Shown here: one piece after another, positions 63,685 through 64,000 of the stretch | Numbering within the stretch: the first letter of the stretch is position 1 | Layout of the letters: every line of letters begins with the position of its first letter | Assembly (NCBI RefSeq): GCF_001021555.1 | Contig: NZ_LDCP01000002.1 | Coordinates: forward strand, 1 to 64,000 | From: Aurantiacibacter marinus | Lineage (GTDB): Bacteria; Pseudomonadota; Alphaproteobacteria; Sphingomonadales; Sphingomonadaceae | Reading direction: 5' to 3' | DNA length: 64,000 nt | Notes under the pieces: model-generated | What the model was told of the DNA's origin: nothing | Database searches by the model: none | The model's input: only the letters and a program-made list of their open reading frames with translations | Program-made: the position numbers and the translations under genes

Positions 63685-64000
63685 GGTAACCGTAGACGGA
63701 CAGGAAATCGAGGTTCCCGCAGGCGCAACCGTGCTGCAGGCGTGTGAGCTGGCGGGCAAGGAAATTCCGCGTTTCTGTTATCACGAACGGCTAAGTATCG
63801 CTGGCAACTGCCGGATGTGTCTGGTCGAAGTGAAGCCTGGACCGCCTAAGCCGCAGGCTTCCTGCGCTTTGCCAGCCACCGAAGGCCAGGAAATCCGTAC
63901 GGATTCCGAGATGGTAAAAACCGCGCGCGAAGGCGTGATGGAATTTCTGCTGATCAACCATCCACTTGATTGCCCGATTTGCGATCAGGGCGGCGAGTGT
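63677..64000 (+). CDS. nuoG: NADH-quinone oxidoreductase subunit G (partial, runs off window)
   Basis: The first 108 codons of NuoG are present; the window ends inside the gene. Iron-sulfur ligands are seen: [17 protein letters not shown] for the 2Fe-2S N1b site and [10 protein letters not shown] for the next cluster. The ATG overlaps the end of the secreted-protein gene. The 3' part and downstream nuo genes lie outside. Confidence 0.96.
   Translation, partial: MPKVTVDGQEIEVPAGATVLQACELAGKEIPRFCYHERLSIAGNCRMCLVEVKPGPPKPQASCALPATEGQEIRTDSEMVKTAREGVMEFLLINHPLDCPICDQGGEC

Overview
The window looks like about 64 kb of alphaproteobacterial chromosome, most likely Sphingomonadales and probably Erythrobacteraceae. 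This rests on the full exosortase A (XrtA) exopolysaccharide locus, the order RNase E / amidase / PBP1A / prfB, an RNase E with a GWW-type C-terminus, the alphaproteobacterial nuoA-B-C-D-E-F-G order, and dense coding with frequent ATGA/GTGA overlaps. I see no tRNA, rRNA, insertion sequence, prophage or CRISPR array. The assignment is inference; no 16S gene is present.

Layout. (1) 0-14 kb is housekeeping: an OmpA-family porin with a 28-proline linker, a PA0069-type radical SAM protein, a VOC protein, moaB, a soluble lytic transglycosylase, a UDG-fold protein, ETF-ubiquinone oxidoreductase, ispE, an N-formylglutamate amidohydrolase-like protein, ilvD, a small lipoprotein, the bifunctional NAD(P)HX repair enzyme and an RlmD-type methyltransferase. 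(2) 13.9-32.4 kb is the XrtA/EPS locus. A minus-strand operon (FemAB/GNAT-like protein, acyl carrier protein, hydrolase 2, hydrolase 1) faces away from a plus-strand operon of twelve genes (acyl-CoA ligase, PLP decarboxylase, export lipoprotein, chain-length protein, tyrosine autokinase, outer-membrane barrel, ATPase, deacetylase, FemAB, glycosyltransferase, exosortase-EpsI fusion, amidotransferase). (3) 32.4-34.3 kb holds zapE and sdhB on the minus strand. (4) 34.5-40.5 kb is a second surface-glycan neighbourhood: SDR, HAD-IB phosphatase, GT4 glycosyltransferase, CDP-glycerol transferase-like enzyme, Wzx-like flippase and nucleotidyltransferase. (5) 40.6-48.7 kb holds rne with a long leader, then amidase, PBP1A and prfB. 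(6) 48.7-57.4 kb is mixed metabolism: a lipoprotein-like methyltransferase, a nitronate monooxygenase-like enzyme, alpha/beta hydrolase, DUF805 protein, ammonium transporter, SH3 protein, a lipoprotein, thiolase and a coniferyl-type aldehyde dehydrogenase. (7) 57.5 kb to the end is the start of the respiratory complex I operon, nuoABCDEFG, with nuoG cut by the window edge.

How the parts work together. The XrtA genes would activate, polymerise, modify, size-control and export an exopolysaccharide, while XrtA would process PEP-CTERM proteins into that matrix. No PEP-CTERM substrate or PrsK/PrsR regulator is encoded here. The 35-40 kb group looks able to make an activated (possibly phospho-alditol) building block, polymerise or attach it, and flip it. 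sdhB, ETF-QO and nuo all feed the quinone pool.

The least-described features are five extra genes woven into nuo. Four are tiny membrane-protein ORFs of 46-61 codons, each coupled by a stop/start overlap: two between nuoD and nuoE, two between nuoE and nuoF. The fifth is a secreted protein between nuoF and nuoG. Other points of interest are the acidic and Arg/Gly-rich block inside the RNase E S1 domain, the 447-base rne leader, a perfect 16-bp inverted repeat after the glycan genes, and overlapping divergent start codons at the heart of the XrtA locus.
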